Shown piece by piece: positions 16,935-26,717 of a DNA stretch of 64,000 nt. Where the stretch lies: contig NZ_LYPL01000004.1 of the NCBI RefSeq assembly GCF_001662075.1, positions 62,001 through 126,000 on the forward strand, in the 5' to 3' direction. The first letter of the stretch is position 1, and each line of letters opens with the position of its first letter. The translations under genes and the position numbers were made by a program. The notes under the pieces are model-generated. The model ran no database searches and was not told the DNA's origin. It was given only the letters and a program-made list of their open reading frames with translations. This stretch comes from Rhizobium bangladeshense (lineage in GTDB: Bacteria; Pseudomonadota; Alphaproteobacteria; Rhizobiales; Rhizobiaceae).

Positions 16935-17396
16935 GTGTCGAATGATTTAATCGCCACCGCTCGGCGGCTTGCCAAGGCTAGCCCAAAGCGTCCACGCCAG
17001 TCCGACCTCAAACGTGGTGTCAGTACAGCTTACTATGCGCTGTTTCATGCGCTGGCTCGCGATTGTGCCGATCTTCTGGTGGGGACAGGCGATACGCGCA
17101 GTGAGCCGGCATGGACGCAAGTCTATCGGACTCTCGAGCATGGTGTCGCGAAGAATTCCTGCAAAGCGGCGGCAAGCCGCGGCTTTCCGGGTAGTATCGT
17201 CTCATTCGCCGATACGTTTGTCATCCTGCAGGAAGAACGTCACCGCGCCGATTACGACCCGCTTGCGCGTTATGTCCGGGCCGAGGTCCTCGTTCTGATC
17301 GACAACTGTGAGCAGGCAATCAGAGATCTTGCATCGGCGCCGCGATCGGATCGCAAGGCGTTCGCGGTATGGGTTCTGCTCCAGAAAAAAAGATAA
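16935..17396 (+). CDS. HEPN-like protein
   Basis: The product is 153 residues with GTG start directly after the upstream TAA. DLKRGVSTAYYALFHALARD (about 24-43) is the typical helix of HEPN proteins related to HepT and DUF86-like groups; a second helical segment carries EERHRADYDP, whose Arg and His could form the RNase motif RxxxxH only loosely. HEPN proteins are often RNases in toxin-antitoxin or defence pairs. The coupled 97-residue gene would be the antitoxin. The strict R-X4-6-H motif is not clear, so activity is uncertain. Confidence 0.6.
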   Translation: MSNDLIATARRLAKASPKRPRQSDLKRGVSTAYYALFHALARDCADLLVGTGDTRSEPAWTQVYRTLEHGVAKNSCKAAASRGFPGSIVSFADTFVILQEERHRADYDPLARYVRAEVLVLIDNCEQAIRDLASAPRSDRKAFAVWVLLQKKR

Positions 17397-17675
17397 GGCC
17401 CTCTCCTAGAGTTAGCCGCAGAACAAATCAAGAACACAAATAGCTTTGAACATGAGCTCTGTGTGCAACGCTCAAGCCTGGCTGCCCCAGTCGTCACCCG
17501 AAGGGCCCAATCCCTGGCCCAGTATTGCCGGCTCCTAGGCGCAGGGGAAGGGTCGCCTGCCGAAGAGATGGTGGGACATGGTGGGAAGGCGATAGAGGGA
17601 GAGGAGGGAAGGGGATTTGTGGCGGGATAGGAGGCTGGAGAGAGGTTCCGGCCGGTCCGCCATGGAGAAACCGAC

Positions 17676-19805
17676 ATGGCCCAGGCAATCCAGAAGATCA
17701 CCCTCAGTGCAGCCCGGGATATTCCCTTCAACAAGCTGGTTCTCAGCCAGCAGAACGTCCGCAAGATCAAGGCTGGTGTCTCGATCGAGGACCTTGCGGA
17801 AGACATCGCCCATCGCGGGCTGCTCACCAGCCTCAACGTTCGTCCCGAACTCGACGGCGACGGCAACGAGACCGGAATTTATCGCATTCCGGCTGGCGGG
17901 CGCCGTTATCGCGCCCTCGAGCGCCTGGTCGCGCAGAAGCGGTTGGCCAAAACCGCCGGCGTTCCCTGCCTCGTCAGCAAAGGCGAGACCCTCGAGGTCG
18001 AGGACTCGCTCGCCGAAAACGTCCAGCGCGTATCCTTGCATCCGCTCGATCAGTTCCGCGCCTTCCAGACCCTGCGCGAGCAGGGGCTCGGCGAGGAAGA
18101 GATCGCCGCGCGCTTCTTCCTTTCGGTCGCGACCGTCAGGCAGCGCTTGCGGCTGGCCACCGTCTCACCACGGCTTCTCGACTTCTATGCCGAAGACGAG
18201 ATGACGCTCGAACAGATCATGGCGTTCTCGATCACCAACGACCACGTTCGCCAGGAGCAGGTCTGGGACACGATCTCGCGTTCGCATAGCCGAGAGCCCT
18301 ATTACATCCGCCGGCTCCTGACCGAAACCGCAATTCGTGCCAGCGACCGCCGCGCCGTTTATGTCGGTATCGAAGCCTACGAGGCCGCAGGCGGTGTCAC
18401 GATGCGGGACCTGTTCGACCAGGATCAGGGTGGCTGGCTGCAGGATCCGGCGCTGCTTGAGCAGCTCGTGATGGAAAAGCTGAAGGCTGACGCCGAGGCA
18501 ATCCAGGTGAGCGAAGGCTGGAAATGGGTCGAAGCCGCGTTTGATTTCCCGTACGGCCACACCTCCGGCCTCCGCCGCTTCTACGGCGAGCAGGCCGAAA
18601 TGACTGAAGATGAACTGGCACGCTATGACGCCACCCGCGCCGAATACGACAAGCTCGACGCAGAGTATGCGGATGCGAACGAGTACTCGGAAGCGTCCGA
18701 ACAGAAGCTGGAGGAACTCGGCAGCGGGCTCGACCGGCTCAACGACCGTCCGTACGTGTTCGATCCACAGGAGGTCGCCCGCGGCGGTGTCTTCGTGTCG
18801 CTCGGCGCCAGCGGCGAGCTCAAGATCGAGCGAGGCTTCGTGCGGCCGGAGGATGAACCGAAGGCCGAGATCGATCCCTCGGCTGATCACGGCGAAGGTC
18901 GTACCGACGACGGCGGCGATCTACCAGTATCCGCCGGCGCCGGCAGTGAAGGCACTGAACCGGACGAAGAGGACGAAACGATCAAGCCGCTTCCCGACCG
19001 CCTGGTTCTCGATCTGACTGCGGCGCGCACTGTGGCGCTGCGCAACGCGCTGGCGAACGATCCTGTCATCGCCTTTGTCGCCGTCCTGCATGCCTTTGTT
19101 CTAAAGACCTTCTACGTCTACGGTTCGGATTCATGCCTGGAGGTGACGCTGCAGAGCGCCCGCTTCAGCCAGACGCCCGGTCTCGGCGAAACGGTCTGGG
19201 CGAAGGAGATCGATCAAAGGCAGGAAGGCTGGGGCCAGGATTTGCCCAAGGATCCGAACGATCTCTGGGATTTCCTGATCAAGCTCGATGAGGTCAGCCG
19301 GCAGGCCCTGTTTGCGCATTGCGCCTCGCTTTCGGTCAACACGGTGATCGAACCCTGGAACAAGCGGACCCGGGCGATCGCCCACGCCGAGCAACTGGCT
19401 CGCTCGATTGGTTTCGACATGGTGGAAGCCGGTTGGACGTCGACCGCCGACAACTATCTCGGCCGTGTCACAAAAGCGCACATCCTGCAGGCGGTTCGTG
19501 AGGCAAAGGGGGACCAAGCAGCGGAGCTGATCGGCCATCTCAAGAAAGCCGACATGGCCCGCGAGGCCGAGCGGCTGATGACAGGCTACGGCTGGTTGCC
19601 TGAGCCCCTTCGCATGACGATCGGGGAAGGCACGATCGAAAGCGATGCTGTCGCAGATAGTGCCGTCCAGCCCGATGAGGTTGAGCCTGTATTCGAAGCT
19701 TCGGACCTGCCGGCCTTCCTGCTCGACGAGCCGGAAACGTCGAGCGATGGCGACGGCGATACGGAAAGTGGGATCGATGGCGAGCATCTCGCCGCCGCCG
19801 AATAG
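17676..19805 (+). CDS. ParB/RepB/Spo0J-like protein, large plasmid type
   Basis: The product is 709 residues, far longer than a partition ParB. Residues 10-110 are a ParB N-terminal nuclease-like domain with AGGRRYRALERL and SLAENVQRVSLHPLDQFRAF; an HTH domain follows (about 115-170, EEEIAARFFLSVATVRQRL). The rest is alpha-helical with an acidic low-complexity linker near 390-430 and an acidic tail. This type occurs on many rhizobial and sphingomonad plasmids next to DUF932, strawberry-notch and DUF736 genes and is not known to partition plasmids. Ribosome site GGAGAAAC precedes the ATG. It leads the maintenance block. Confidence 0.88.
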   Translation: MAQAIQKITLSAARDIPFNKLVLSQQNVRKIKAGVSIEDLAEDIAHRGLLTSLNVRPELDGDGNETGIYRIPAGGRRYRALERLVAQKRLAKTAGVPCLVSKGETLEVEDSLAENVQRVSLHPLDQFRAFQTLREQGLGEEEIAARFFLSVATVRQRLRLATVSPRLLDFYAEDEMTLEQIMAFSITNDHVRQEQVWDTISRSHSREPYYIRRLLTETAIRASDRRAVYVGIEAYEAAGGVTMRDLFDQDQGGWLQDPALLEQLVMEKLKADAEAIQVSEGWKWVEAAFDFPYGHTSGLRRFYGEQAEMTEDELARYDATRAEYDKLDAEYADANEYSEASEQKLEELGSGLDRLNDRPYVFDPQEVARGGVFVSLGASGELKIERGFVRPEDEPKAEIDPSADHGEGRTDDGGDLPVSAGAGSEGTEPDEEDETIKPLPDRLVLDLTAARTVALRNALANDPVIAFVAVLHAFVLKTFYVYGSDSCLEVTLQSARFSQTPGLGETVWAKEIDQRQEGWGQDLPKDPNDLWDFLIKLDEVSRQALFAHCASLSVNTVIEPWNKRTRAIAHAEQLARSIGFDMVEAGWTSTADNYLGRVTKAHILQAVREAKGDQAAELIGHLKKADMAREAERLMTGYGWLPEPLRMTIGEGTIESDAVADSAVQPDEVEPVFEASDLPAFLLDEPETSSDGDGDTESGIDGEHLAAAE

Positions 19806-19866
19806 GTTCACGAGCGTCACATCAGCCTGACCCGATCGCATTTGCGGTTGGGTCTTCTTTCCCAAC

Positions 19867-19892
19867 AGCCCGGCCATCGCGCCGGGCTTTTC
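19867..19892 (+). terminator. Hairpin terminator after ParB-like gene
   Basis: AGCCCGGC (19867-19874) pairs with GCCGGGCT (19881-19888) around CATCGC, followed by TTTCC. Just upstream, GACCC at 19829 and GGGTC at 19849 with TTCTTTT form a second hairpin. The next gene's ribosome site GGAGG is only 12 bp away. Confidence 0.7.
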
Positions 19893-19909
19893 CGTTTCAG
19901 GAGGCACCT

Positions 19910-20566
19910 ATGCCTGACTTCACCATCGAAACCACCTATCACCTGCCGGTGTTCCGGCGTCGCACCTATGAAGCTGGCACGCTGGACGAGGCGTGCCGTG
20001 CTGCCATCGAGGATGACAGTTGGGATATCGCCGAGAAGGACTTCGATTCCTCGGGAGCAATTCATATCACCGGCATCTGGGACGGCGCACATACGGCCTA
20101 TGCGGGTCCGCCGATCCAGATCCCCCAGCAATTCGATGAACCTGTCCAGCGCCGGGCGCGTCATTTCGAGATCCTGCTCGGGCTGCTGAAGATCCTGTTC
20201 GATGACATCAGTGCTGCCCGGCAACCGTCGCCCGATTGGCTCGCCCGATCTGCCTGGGCGATTGCCCGCGGAGAAGCCATTCTCGCCGGAGACCCGGATC
20301 CTGAAGAGCCGGTCGACCCACCTAGGACCGGTCATGTGCTCGCTCGGCTGCAGGACGATCAGGTCCGCCATGCGGTGGCCGCCGTGCTGGAGGTCGACCG
20401 AAGTTTCGACCCTCTCACCCCGGAGGCGGTCACTGATGACGACATCCACGCGGCGTGCATCACCGCAGTTACGGCATTCGACGTCTCGGACGTCGTTGGC
20501 AGCGCCGAATTCCAGGCCGCGCTCTTGGCAATCCGGTCGGCACGCCGCCGACTGGCTTCCGATTGA
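19910..20566 (+). CDS. Conserved plasmid protein of unknown function
   Basis: The product is 218 residues, beginning MPDFTIETTYHLPVFRRRTY. The first 70 residues look like a small beta-rich domain with a DEACRAAIEDDSWDIAEKDF helix; the remainder is helical. No catalytic motif, signal or membrane segment is visible. The start has a strong GGAGG site. It lies between two GC hairpins in the ParB-DUF932 block, where such genes are usually conserved, but I do not know its role. Confidence 0.75.
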   Translation: MPDFTIETTYHLPVFRRRTYEAGTLDEACRAAIEDDSWDIAEKDFDSSGAIHITGIWDGAHTAYAGPPIQIPQQFDEPVQRRARHFEILLGLLKILFDDISAARQPSPDWLARSAWAIARGEAILAGDPDPEEPVDPPRTGHVLARLQDDQVRHAVAAVLEVDRSFDPLTPEAVTDDDIHAACITAVTAFDVSDVVGSAEFQAALLAIRSARRRLASD

Positions 20567-20599
20567 TCCTTCCTCTTCCTCAAACATCACTCAACCTCG

Positions 20600-20629
20600 C
20601 CCGGCCGCCGTGCCGGGTTTCTGCTTTTA
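20600..20629 (+). terminator. Hairpin before DUF932 gene
   Basis: CCCGGC at 20600-20605 pairs with GCCGGG at 20612-20617, followed by TTTCTGCTTTT and then the ribosome site AAGGAGA. Confidence 0.65.
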
Positions 20630-20641
20630 AGGAGATAGCTT

Positions 20642-21832
20642 ATGACCACTCTCACTTCCAACAACCCGTCCGCCCGTTCCGCCTTCAAGGTCGATATCTC
20701 CCGCGGCGAGCGGATCGGCCGCGTTTCGTCGGAATGGTTTTCCCGTCCCGACGATGAACGCTTCCTGTCGCTGAGCGATCTCTACGACACCGTCCGGTCC
20801 CGAGCGGAGCGCGCCCATGCCCGAACGATCGAAAGCGCTGCGATCCGCGTCGAGGCAACGCGCGACAATGCGGAGCGGCTTGAGCTTGTTGTCCCAGGTC
20901 AGCGCCAAGCGATCGCACCGACCCACTGGAGCTACGGGCAGCTTTGCAGCCTGGTTGGCGCTCCGGCCACCTATATGCGGCAATTGCCCGCGCCGCTTGC
21001 TGCCATCAACCTGCAGCACGGTCTGCTCAACCATCGTGCCGAACTCGTCAAGACGCTTGAGATGGATGACGGTCGGCTGGAACTAAGGGCCGTGACCGGA
21101 CCGGAATACGGTCGCATCTGGGATCACGAACTGGTCTCGTCGGTCATGAAGATCGCCGGTAATGGGACCGGCGACACGATGTGGAAAGTGCCGGGCGTCC
21201 TCGATTGGGCGACGATGACCCACAATCCCTTCGTCGACATCACCAAGGACACGACCACCCTTTACGCCAGCGACCGGGACGTTTTCCTGTTCCTGGTCGA
21301 CGACACCCATCCGATCGAAGCCGGACGGCTGCCGAACGGTGAGCCCGACCTCTATTTCCGCGGCTTCTACGCCTGGAACTCGGAGGTTGGATCGAAGACG
21401 CTCGGTATCGCCTCCTTCTATCTGCGGGCGGTTTGCGCAAACAGAAATCTCTGGGGCACGGAGAATTTCGAGGAGATCACCATCCGCCATTCGAAGTTCG
21501 CCGCCCAGCGCTTTGCGCATGAGGCAGCGCCTGCGTTGACCAGCTTCGCCAATTCCTCACCGGCACCATTCATCGCCGGCATCAAGGCGGCACGGGAGCG
21601 GGTCGTCGCGCGCAAGGATGACGATCGCGAGACCTTCCTGCGTCGGCGGGGCTTCTCGAAGGGCGAGACCGGCAAGGTGATCGAGATGGTCCTGTCGGAG
21701 GAGGGGCGGCCGCCGGAGTCGGTCTTCGACTTCGTGCAGGGCATCACCGCGCTGGCGCGCACCAAGACCAATCAGGACACGCGTCTCGAACTCGAAGGCA
21801 AAGCGAAGAAGCTGCTGGAGAGTGCCTCCTGA
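20642..21832 (+). CDS. DUF932 plasmid-like protein
   Basis: The product is 396 residues matching the DUF932 (phage/plasmid-like) family: LVGAPATYMRQLPAPLAA, AVTGPEYGRIWDHELVS, FYLRAVCANRNLWGTENF and ITIRHSKFAAQRF. Start ATG at 20642 has AAGGAGA eight bases upstream. Family members are common on large plasmids and phages and are thought to act in DNA maintenance, but the biochemical role is not established. Confidence 0.88.
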   Translation: MTTLTSNNPSARSAFKVDISRGERIGRVSSEWFSRPDDERFLSLSDLYDTVRSRAERAHARTIESAAIRVEATRDNAERLELVVPGQRQAIAPTHWSYGQLCSLVGAPATYMRQLPAPLAAINLQHGLLNHRAELVKTLEMDDGRLELRAVTGPEYGRIWDHELVSSVMKIAGNGTGDTMWKVPGVLDWATMTHNPFVDITKDTTTLYASDRDVFLFLVDDTHPIEAGRLPNGEPDLYFRGFYAWNSEVGSKTLGIASFYLRAVCANRNLWGTENFEEITIRHSKFAAQRFAHEAAPALTSFANSSPAPFIAGIKAARERVVARKDDDRETFLRRRGFSKGETGKVIEMVLSEEGRPPESVFDFVQGITALARTKTNQDTRLELEGKAKKLLESAS

Positions 21833-21862
21833 CGCGCCTCGAGACAGATCAAACTAGCCTCA

Positions 21863-21905
21863 ACATCAACATCAACATCACCATCAGCCCGGCCCCGTGT
21901 CGGGC
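21863..21905 (+). terminator. Hairpin with preceding ATCAAC repeats
   Basis: Three and a half ATCAAC-like units (21863-21885) lead into GCCCG at 21887-21891 pairing with CGGGC at 21901-21905. No long T run follows, so termination may be weak. Confidence 0.45.
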
Positions 21906-21928
21906 ATTTCCGTTCATGGAGCACTGCA

Positions 21929-22183
21929 ATGGCTCTCCCCGATTACGCACGCTTGAATTTCGATACGCTGCTTCGCGCCGCGTCCGACGGCAATCTCGCT
22001 CTCATGGAATGCCTTGATGCCGCGACCCGCGAGCCGCGTTACGTGCTTTGCGCCGTCGGCCGCAGTGAGGGCGAATACGCCTTCACGCCGTTTGGCCATC
22101 TTGCCGACGGCAATCCTTACGATGCCTATCTACCGCCCGATCCCGACGATCCGACTGGCTTCCTTGTAAGCCCGACGACCTAG
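21929..22183 (+). CDS. DUF6117-type small protein
   Basis: The product is 84 residues beginning MALPDYARLNFDTLLRAASD, with FTPFGHLADGNPYDAYLPP near the end. It resembles the small DUF6117 plasmid proteins that accompany DUF932 and strawberry-notch genes. ATGGAGC lies upstream of the ATG. Function unknown. Confidence 0.8.
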   Translation: MALPDYARLNFDTLLRAASDGNLALMECLDAATREPRYVLCAVGRSEGEYAFTPFGHLADGNPYDAYLPPDPDDPTGFLVSPTT

Positions 22184-22312
22184 ACACTGACAATAGCCGG
22201 CGGTTTAAGCCGGCGATCCCCGATCCTGCCCTGGCTGCCCGATTTCGTTCCTCCGACCTTCGGCAGGACGCTGGGCTCCCCTGTTCTTTCCTCACTCTTG
22301 GAGCATCCTTCG

Positions 22313-25300
22313 ATGAATATCATCTCGCATTCCCAGATCGTCTCCACCTCTCCACGTCCTGATATCAAAACGCGCACTGAAGCACTTATGGATGCTGGCG
22401 GTCAGATCACGCCGTTTCTGGAGCAAGGTAAAGTCCTCACCACAGCTGACCTGCGGCAAATTATGACCGAGGTTTTCGGCGGCAGCGACGCCGAGGGCGT
22501 CTGGCTCTGGAAGGAGGCCTATGAGGCGGCTGAGATCGCCCAGGTGCTGTTTCTGCGCAAATTCCGCGCGATCGTGTCCCGCACCCATTCGCCTCAATCG
22601 ACGCTCGCGATGCTGACGAAAGTGGCAAACCTCATGCCGACCCATACACGCCGATCCGAGGAGAGCCAGGCACTACAGCAATTCTCGACGCCGATCCCGC
22701 TTGCCTACGTCGCAGCTCGTGCTGCCGGCATCATAGCCGCTGACGTGGTTCTCGAACCGTCGGCTGGAACCGGCCTGATGGCGATCTTTGCAGAACTCGC
22801 GAGTGCACGCCTGGCGCTCAACGAATACGCGGTGGTCCGGCACTCGCTGCTGGCGCGGCTCTTCGCCGGCGTTTCGGCCTCTCGACACGATGCCGCGCAT
22901 ATCGACGATTACCTCGACCGATCTATTCGGCCGACCGTGGTGCTGATGAACCCGCCTTTCTCAGCCGGCGTTCACGTGCAAGGTCGGGTGGCTGATGCTG
23001 CCTGGCGGCATCTGGCCTCCGCGTTCGCGCGGCTTGCTCCCGGTGGGCGGCTAGTCGCGATCACTGGCGCGAGCTTTTCTCCCGACGATCCCGCATGGCG
23101 GGACGCTTTCGTGCGGCTGCAGGAGAAGGGCACGGTGCTGTTCACCGCAGGGGTCGACGGTGGCATCTATGCCCGTCATGGAACGACGATGGAAACCCGG
23201 CTGATCGTGATCGACAAGATCCCAGCTGACGATACGTTGAAGCTGGTGACGTCGAAGGGTACAGCGCGCGATCTTGAAACACTGCTCACCTGGATCACCG
23301 GCCTTCCGCCCCGCGCGCCCGCGGCGGCGTCGAACTCCATCGGTGCGCTCTCCAACAGTAGCCTGCGATCGGAGACGATGCGTCCAGCAGCGGTTGCCGC
23401 ACCGTTGCATCGTCCTGCGGTCGGCGGGCAGGCGAAGCCTTCACCGATGGCCCGCCCTGCACCCGTCGATGACGAGATCATCGAACTCTCCTACGAGCTG
23501 CGGGACGCTCAGCCGAAGGATGAATCAAACGCTGCTGACGGCATCTACGAGACCTACCGGCTGCAGTCGATCCACATTCTAGACGCAAAACCTCATCCTG
23601 ACACGCTGGTGGAATCGGTTGCGATGGCCTCGGTCGCACCGCCGAAGCCGAACTATCGCCCGCACCTGCCGAAGCGCATCGTCACCAGTGGCGATCTCTC
23701 CGACGCCCAGCTCGAAAGTGTCATCTATGCCGGCGAAGCCCATTCCGGTTACCTCGCTGGCCACTGGAGCGTCGATGCCTCCTTCGACAATCTCAAGGCT
23801 GTGGCGCCCGACGCGGAGGATGCCGTTCGCTTTCGCCGGGGATGGTTTCTCGGCGATGGCACGGGCGCGGGAAAAGGCCGCCAGGCTGCCGGCGTCATTC
23901 TCGACAACTGGTTCAAGGGCCGCCGTCGCCACGTCTGGATTTCGAAGTCCGACAAGCTGATCGAGGACGCGCAGCGTGACTGGAGTGCGCTCGGGCAGGA
24001 AAAGCTGCTGGTGACCCCGCTGTCGCGCTTCCGCCAGGGCAAGGCGATCAAGCTGGAGGAGGGCGTCCTCTTCACGACCTTTGCGACGTTGCGCAGCGAT
24101 GAGCGCGAGGGCAAGCGATCGCGGGTTCAGCAGATCGTCGACTGGCTCGGGAGTGATTTTGACGGCGTCATCGTCTTCGACGAAGGCCACGCCATGGCTA
24201 ACGCTGCCGGCGGCAAGTCCGAGCGCGGCGACAAGGCGGCGTCGCAGCAGGGCAGGGCAGGCCTTCGTCTGCAGCGCGCACTGCCGGATGCCCGCGTCGT
24301 TTACGTTTCGGCGACCGGCGCATCGGAAGTCGAATCCCTTGCCTATGCCGAGCGCCTCGGTCTCTGGGGCAGCAGCGACTTTCCCTTTCCCACACGCTCC
24401 GAGTTCATTGCCGCGATCGAAGACGGCGGCGTCGCCGCCATGGAGGTTCTCGCAAGAGACCTGAAGGCGATGGGCCTCTACGCCTCCCGTTCGCTCTCCT
24501 TCGAAGGCGTGGAATACGAGATCCTCGAGCACGAGTTGACCGAGGAACAGGTTCGCATCTACGACTCCTATGCTGAGGCCTTCCAGGTCATCCACAATCA
24601 CCTCGACGCCGCGATGGAGGCATCCGGTATAACCGGCAAATCCGGGACATTGAACAAAAACGCTAAGGCGGCCGCACGCTCGGCCTTCGAAAGCTCGAAG
24701 CAGCGCTTCTTCAATCATCTTCTGACGTCGATGAAGACGCCGGCCCTTCTCAAAGCGACCGCTTCAGATCTGAAAGAGGGTCACGCTGCGATCGTCCAGC
24801 TCGTCTCGACGGGCGCGGCTTTGACCGAGCGCCGGCTGGCACAGATCCCGACCGAGGAATGGGGCGATCTGCAGGTCGACGTGACGCCGCGGGAATATGT
24901 CATCGACTATTTGATGCACTCCTTCCCGGTGCAGCTCTTCGAGGAATTCTCCGACGCCGAGGGCAATCTCAGCTCGCGGCCGGTTCATGACGCGGACGGG
25001 AACCCTGTCATCTGCCGGGAGGCCGAACGGCGTCGCGACGAACTGGTCGAAACCTTAGGTAGCCTGCCGGCGATCCCGACGGCCCTCGACCAGATCGTTC
25101 AGCATTTCGGCACCAGTAAGGTCGCCGAGATCACCGGCCGCTCGCGCCGCATCGTCCGCCGTGAGGACAGCACGTCCATCGCCCGCTATGCGGTGCAGAG
25201 CCGGCCGGGCAGCGCCAATCTCGACGAGGCCCGCGCCTTCATGGACGACGACAAAGACATTCTCGTCTTCAGCGACGCCGGCGGGACCGGCAGATCCTAC

Positions 25301-26704
25301 CACTCGGATCTCGCCGCCAAAAATCAGCGCCTGCGTCTTCACAATCTTCTGGAGGCAGGTTGGCGCGCCGACGTGGCGATCCAGGGGCTCGGGCGCAGCC
25401 ATCGCACCAATCAGAAGCAGCCGCCCCGGTTCCGGATGATCGCCACCAACGTCAAGGCCGAACGGCGCTTCCTCTCGACCATCGCCCGGCGTCTCGACAC
25501 GCTCGGCGCCATCACCCGTGGCCAGCGTCAGACCGGCGGACAGGGGATGTTTCGCAGCGAGGACAATCTCGAATCCCAATATGCCCGCGACGCGCTGCGG
25601 CAATTCTATGGATTGCTGCATGCCGGTAGGATCGAAGGCTGCTCGCTGGAAACGTTCGAAAGCATCACCGGCCTGTCGCTGACATCAGAGGAGGGCGGAT
25701 TGAAGGATGAGTTGCCGCCGATCCAGACCTTCCTCAATCGCATGCTGGCACTGACCATCGCCATGCAGAACGTGCTGTTCGGGGCCTTCGAGCAGCTGCT
25801 GGCCGCCCGCATCGAAGGGGCTATTGCCGCCGGGATCTATGACAAGGGCTTGGAGACGATCACGGCCGACAGCATGACAATCGCCGAGCGGCGGCTGATC
25901 TATACGCATCCGGTCACCGGCGCGCAGTCGCACCTCTTGACCATGAAGCGCAGGGATCGCAACCCACCGATGCAGCTCAAGGACGTTCAGAGTCTTGTAA
26001 GGCAGGATCCGCGCGCGAAGCTGATGATTAACGGCAAGTCGGGGCGGCCGGCGGTGATGGTGCCGACCCGTTCGATCATGCTGGTCGATGGCTCGGTCCA
26101 GCCGCGCGTGTCGCTGATCCGGCCGATGGACGAGCTCCAGTTCGAGACCCGCCAGCTTGAAGAGACGTCCTGGGAGGAAGCCGACGAACAGGCCTTCGCC
26201 CTTGCCTGGAATACCGAGGTCGCCGCCGTGCCGGAATTCTCGACGTCGGTAATGCATATCGTCAGCGGACTGCTCCTGCCGATCTGGAAACTGCTGCCGC
26301 AGGATTTCTGCCGCATTCGTCGTCTGCAGACGGATGACGGCGAGCAGATCGTCGGCCGCGTCATCGCGCCCGACCGGCTGGCCGGCCTTTGCCGCAACTT
26401 CGGGATCGATCAGACGCAAGTATTGAGCGGCGACGAAGTCTGGACGGCGCTGGTCGACGGATCGTCGATCGTCGGCCTTGCCGGTGACATGACGCTCCGC
26501 CGCGTCCGCGTCATGAACGAGTACCGAGTCGAACTAACCGGCTTTACCGACGGCATGCGCGACTGGCTGCGGTCGATCGGTCTGTTCTCGGAGATGATCA
26601 GTTGGAAGCTGCGCTTCTTCGTGCCGGTGACAGATGGAGGCACGGAGATCCTGTCGAAGCTGATGCAGCGTCATCGCCTCGTCGATGTCGCGCGCCGGTC
26701 CTGA
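22313..26704 (+). CDS. Strawberry-notch-type methylase-helicase fusion
   Basis: The product is 1,463 residues from the ATG at 22313. An N-terminal class I methyltransferase-like domain has a SAM motif EPSAGTGLMAIF (about 150) and the catalytic NPPF (about 212), as in N6-adenine methylases. A superfamily 2 helicase follows: Walker A GDGTGAGKGRQAA (about 513-525), Walker B VIVFDEGHAM (about 620), and a C-terminal helicase lobe with DAGGTGRSYHSD and LGRSHRTNQ (about 1025). The last 300 residues match the strawberry-notch C-terminal region. Such fusions are a hallmark of large alphaproteobacterial plasmids and may protect incoming DNA from restriction; that role is inference. Confidence 0.9.
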   Translation: MNIISHSQIVSTSPRPDIKTRTEALMDAGGQITPFLEQGKVLTTADLRQIMTEVFGGSDAEGVWLWKEAYEAAEIAQVLFLRKFRAIVSRTHSPQSTLAMLTKVANLMPTHTRRSEESQALQQFSTPIPLAYVAARAAGIIAADVVLEPSAGTGLMAIFAELASARLALNEYAVVRHSLLARLFAGVSASRHDAAHIDDYLDRSIRPTVVLMNPPFSAGVHVQGRVADAAWRHLASAFARLAPGGRLVAITGASFSPDDPAWRDAFVRLQEKGTVLFTAGVDGGIYARHGTTMETRLIVIDKIPADDTLKLVTSKGTARDLETLLTWITGLPPRAPAAASNSIGALSNSSLRSETMRPAAVAAPLHRPAVGGQAKPSPMARPAPVDDEIIELSYELRDAQPKDESNAADGIYETYRLQSIHILDAKPHPDTLVESVAMASVAPPKPNYRPHLPKRIVTSGDLSDAQLESVIYAGEAHSGYLAGHWSVDASFDNLKAVAPDAEDAVRFRRGWFLGDGTGAGKGRQAAGVILDNWFKGRRRHVWISKSDKLIEDAQRDWSALGQEKLLVTPLSRFRQGKAIKLEEGVLFTTFATLRSDEREGKRSRVQQIVDWLGSDFDGVIVFDEGHAMANAAGGKSERGDKAASQQGRAGLRLQRALPDARVVYVSATGASEVESLAYAERLGLWGSSDFPFPTRSEFIAAIEDGGVAAMEVLARDLKAMGLYASRSLSFEGVEYEILEHELTEEQVRIYDSYAEAFQVIHNHLDAAMEASGITGKSGTLNKNAKAAARSAFESSKQRFFNHLLTSMKTPALLKATASDLKEGHAAIVQLVSTGAALTERRLAQIPTEEWGDLQVDVTPREYVIDYLMHSFPVQLFEEFSDAEGNLSSRPVHDADGNPVICREAERRRDELVETLGSLPAIPTALDQIVQHFGTSKVAEITGRSRRIVRREDSTSIARYAVQSRPGSANLDEARAFMDDDKDILVFSDAGGTGRSYHSDLAAKNQRLRLHNLLEAGWRADVAIQGLGRSHRTNQKQPPRFRMIATNVKAERRFLSTIARRLDTLGAITRGQRQTGGQGMFRSEDNLESQYARDALRQFYGLLHAGRIEGCSLETFESITGLSLTSEEGGLKDELPPIQTFLNRMLALTIAMQNVLFGAFEQLLAARIEGAIAAGIYDKGLETITADSMTIAERRLIYTHPVTGAQSHLLTMKRRDRNPPMQLKDVQSLVRQDPRAKLMINGKSGRPAVMVPTRSIMLVDGSVQPRVSLIRPMDELQFETRQLEETSWEEADEQAFALAWNTEVAAVPEFSTSVMHIVSGLLLPIWKLLPQDFCRIRRLQTDDGEQIVGRVIAPDRLAGLCRNFGIDQTQVLSGDEVWTALVDGSSIVGLAGDMTLRRVRVMNEYRVELTGFTDGMRDWLRSIGLFSEMISWKLRFFVPVTDGGTEILSKLMQRHRLVDVARRS

Positions 26705-26717
26705 TGGAGGCCTGCCC

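Noticed and set aside
21863..21885. ATCAAC repeat as a CRISPR fragment
   Set aside because: Units are 6 bp in tandem without spacers. No CRISPR array or cas gene is seen in the window.
23579..24718. 379-codon open frame antisense to the methylase-helicase gene
   Set aside because: It is a mirror of GC-rich codons in a strongly supported gene on the other strand.
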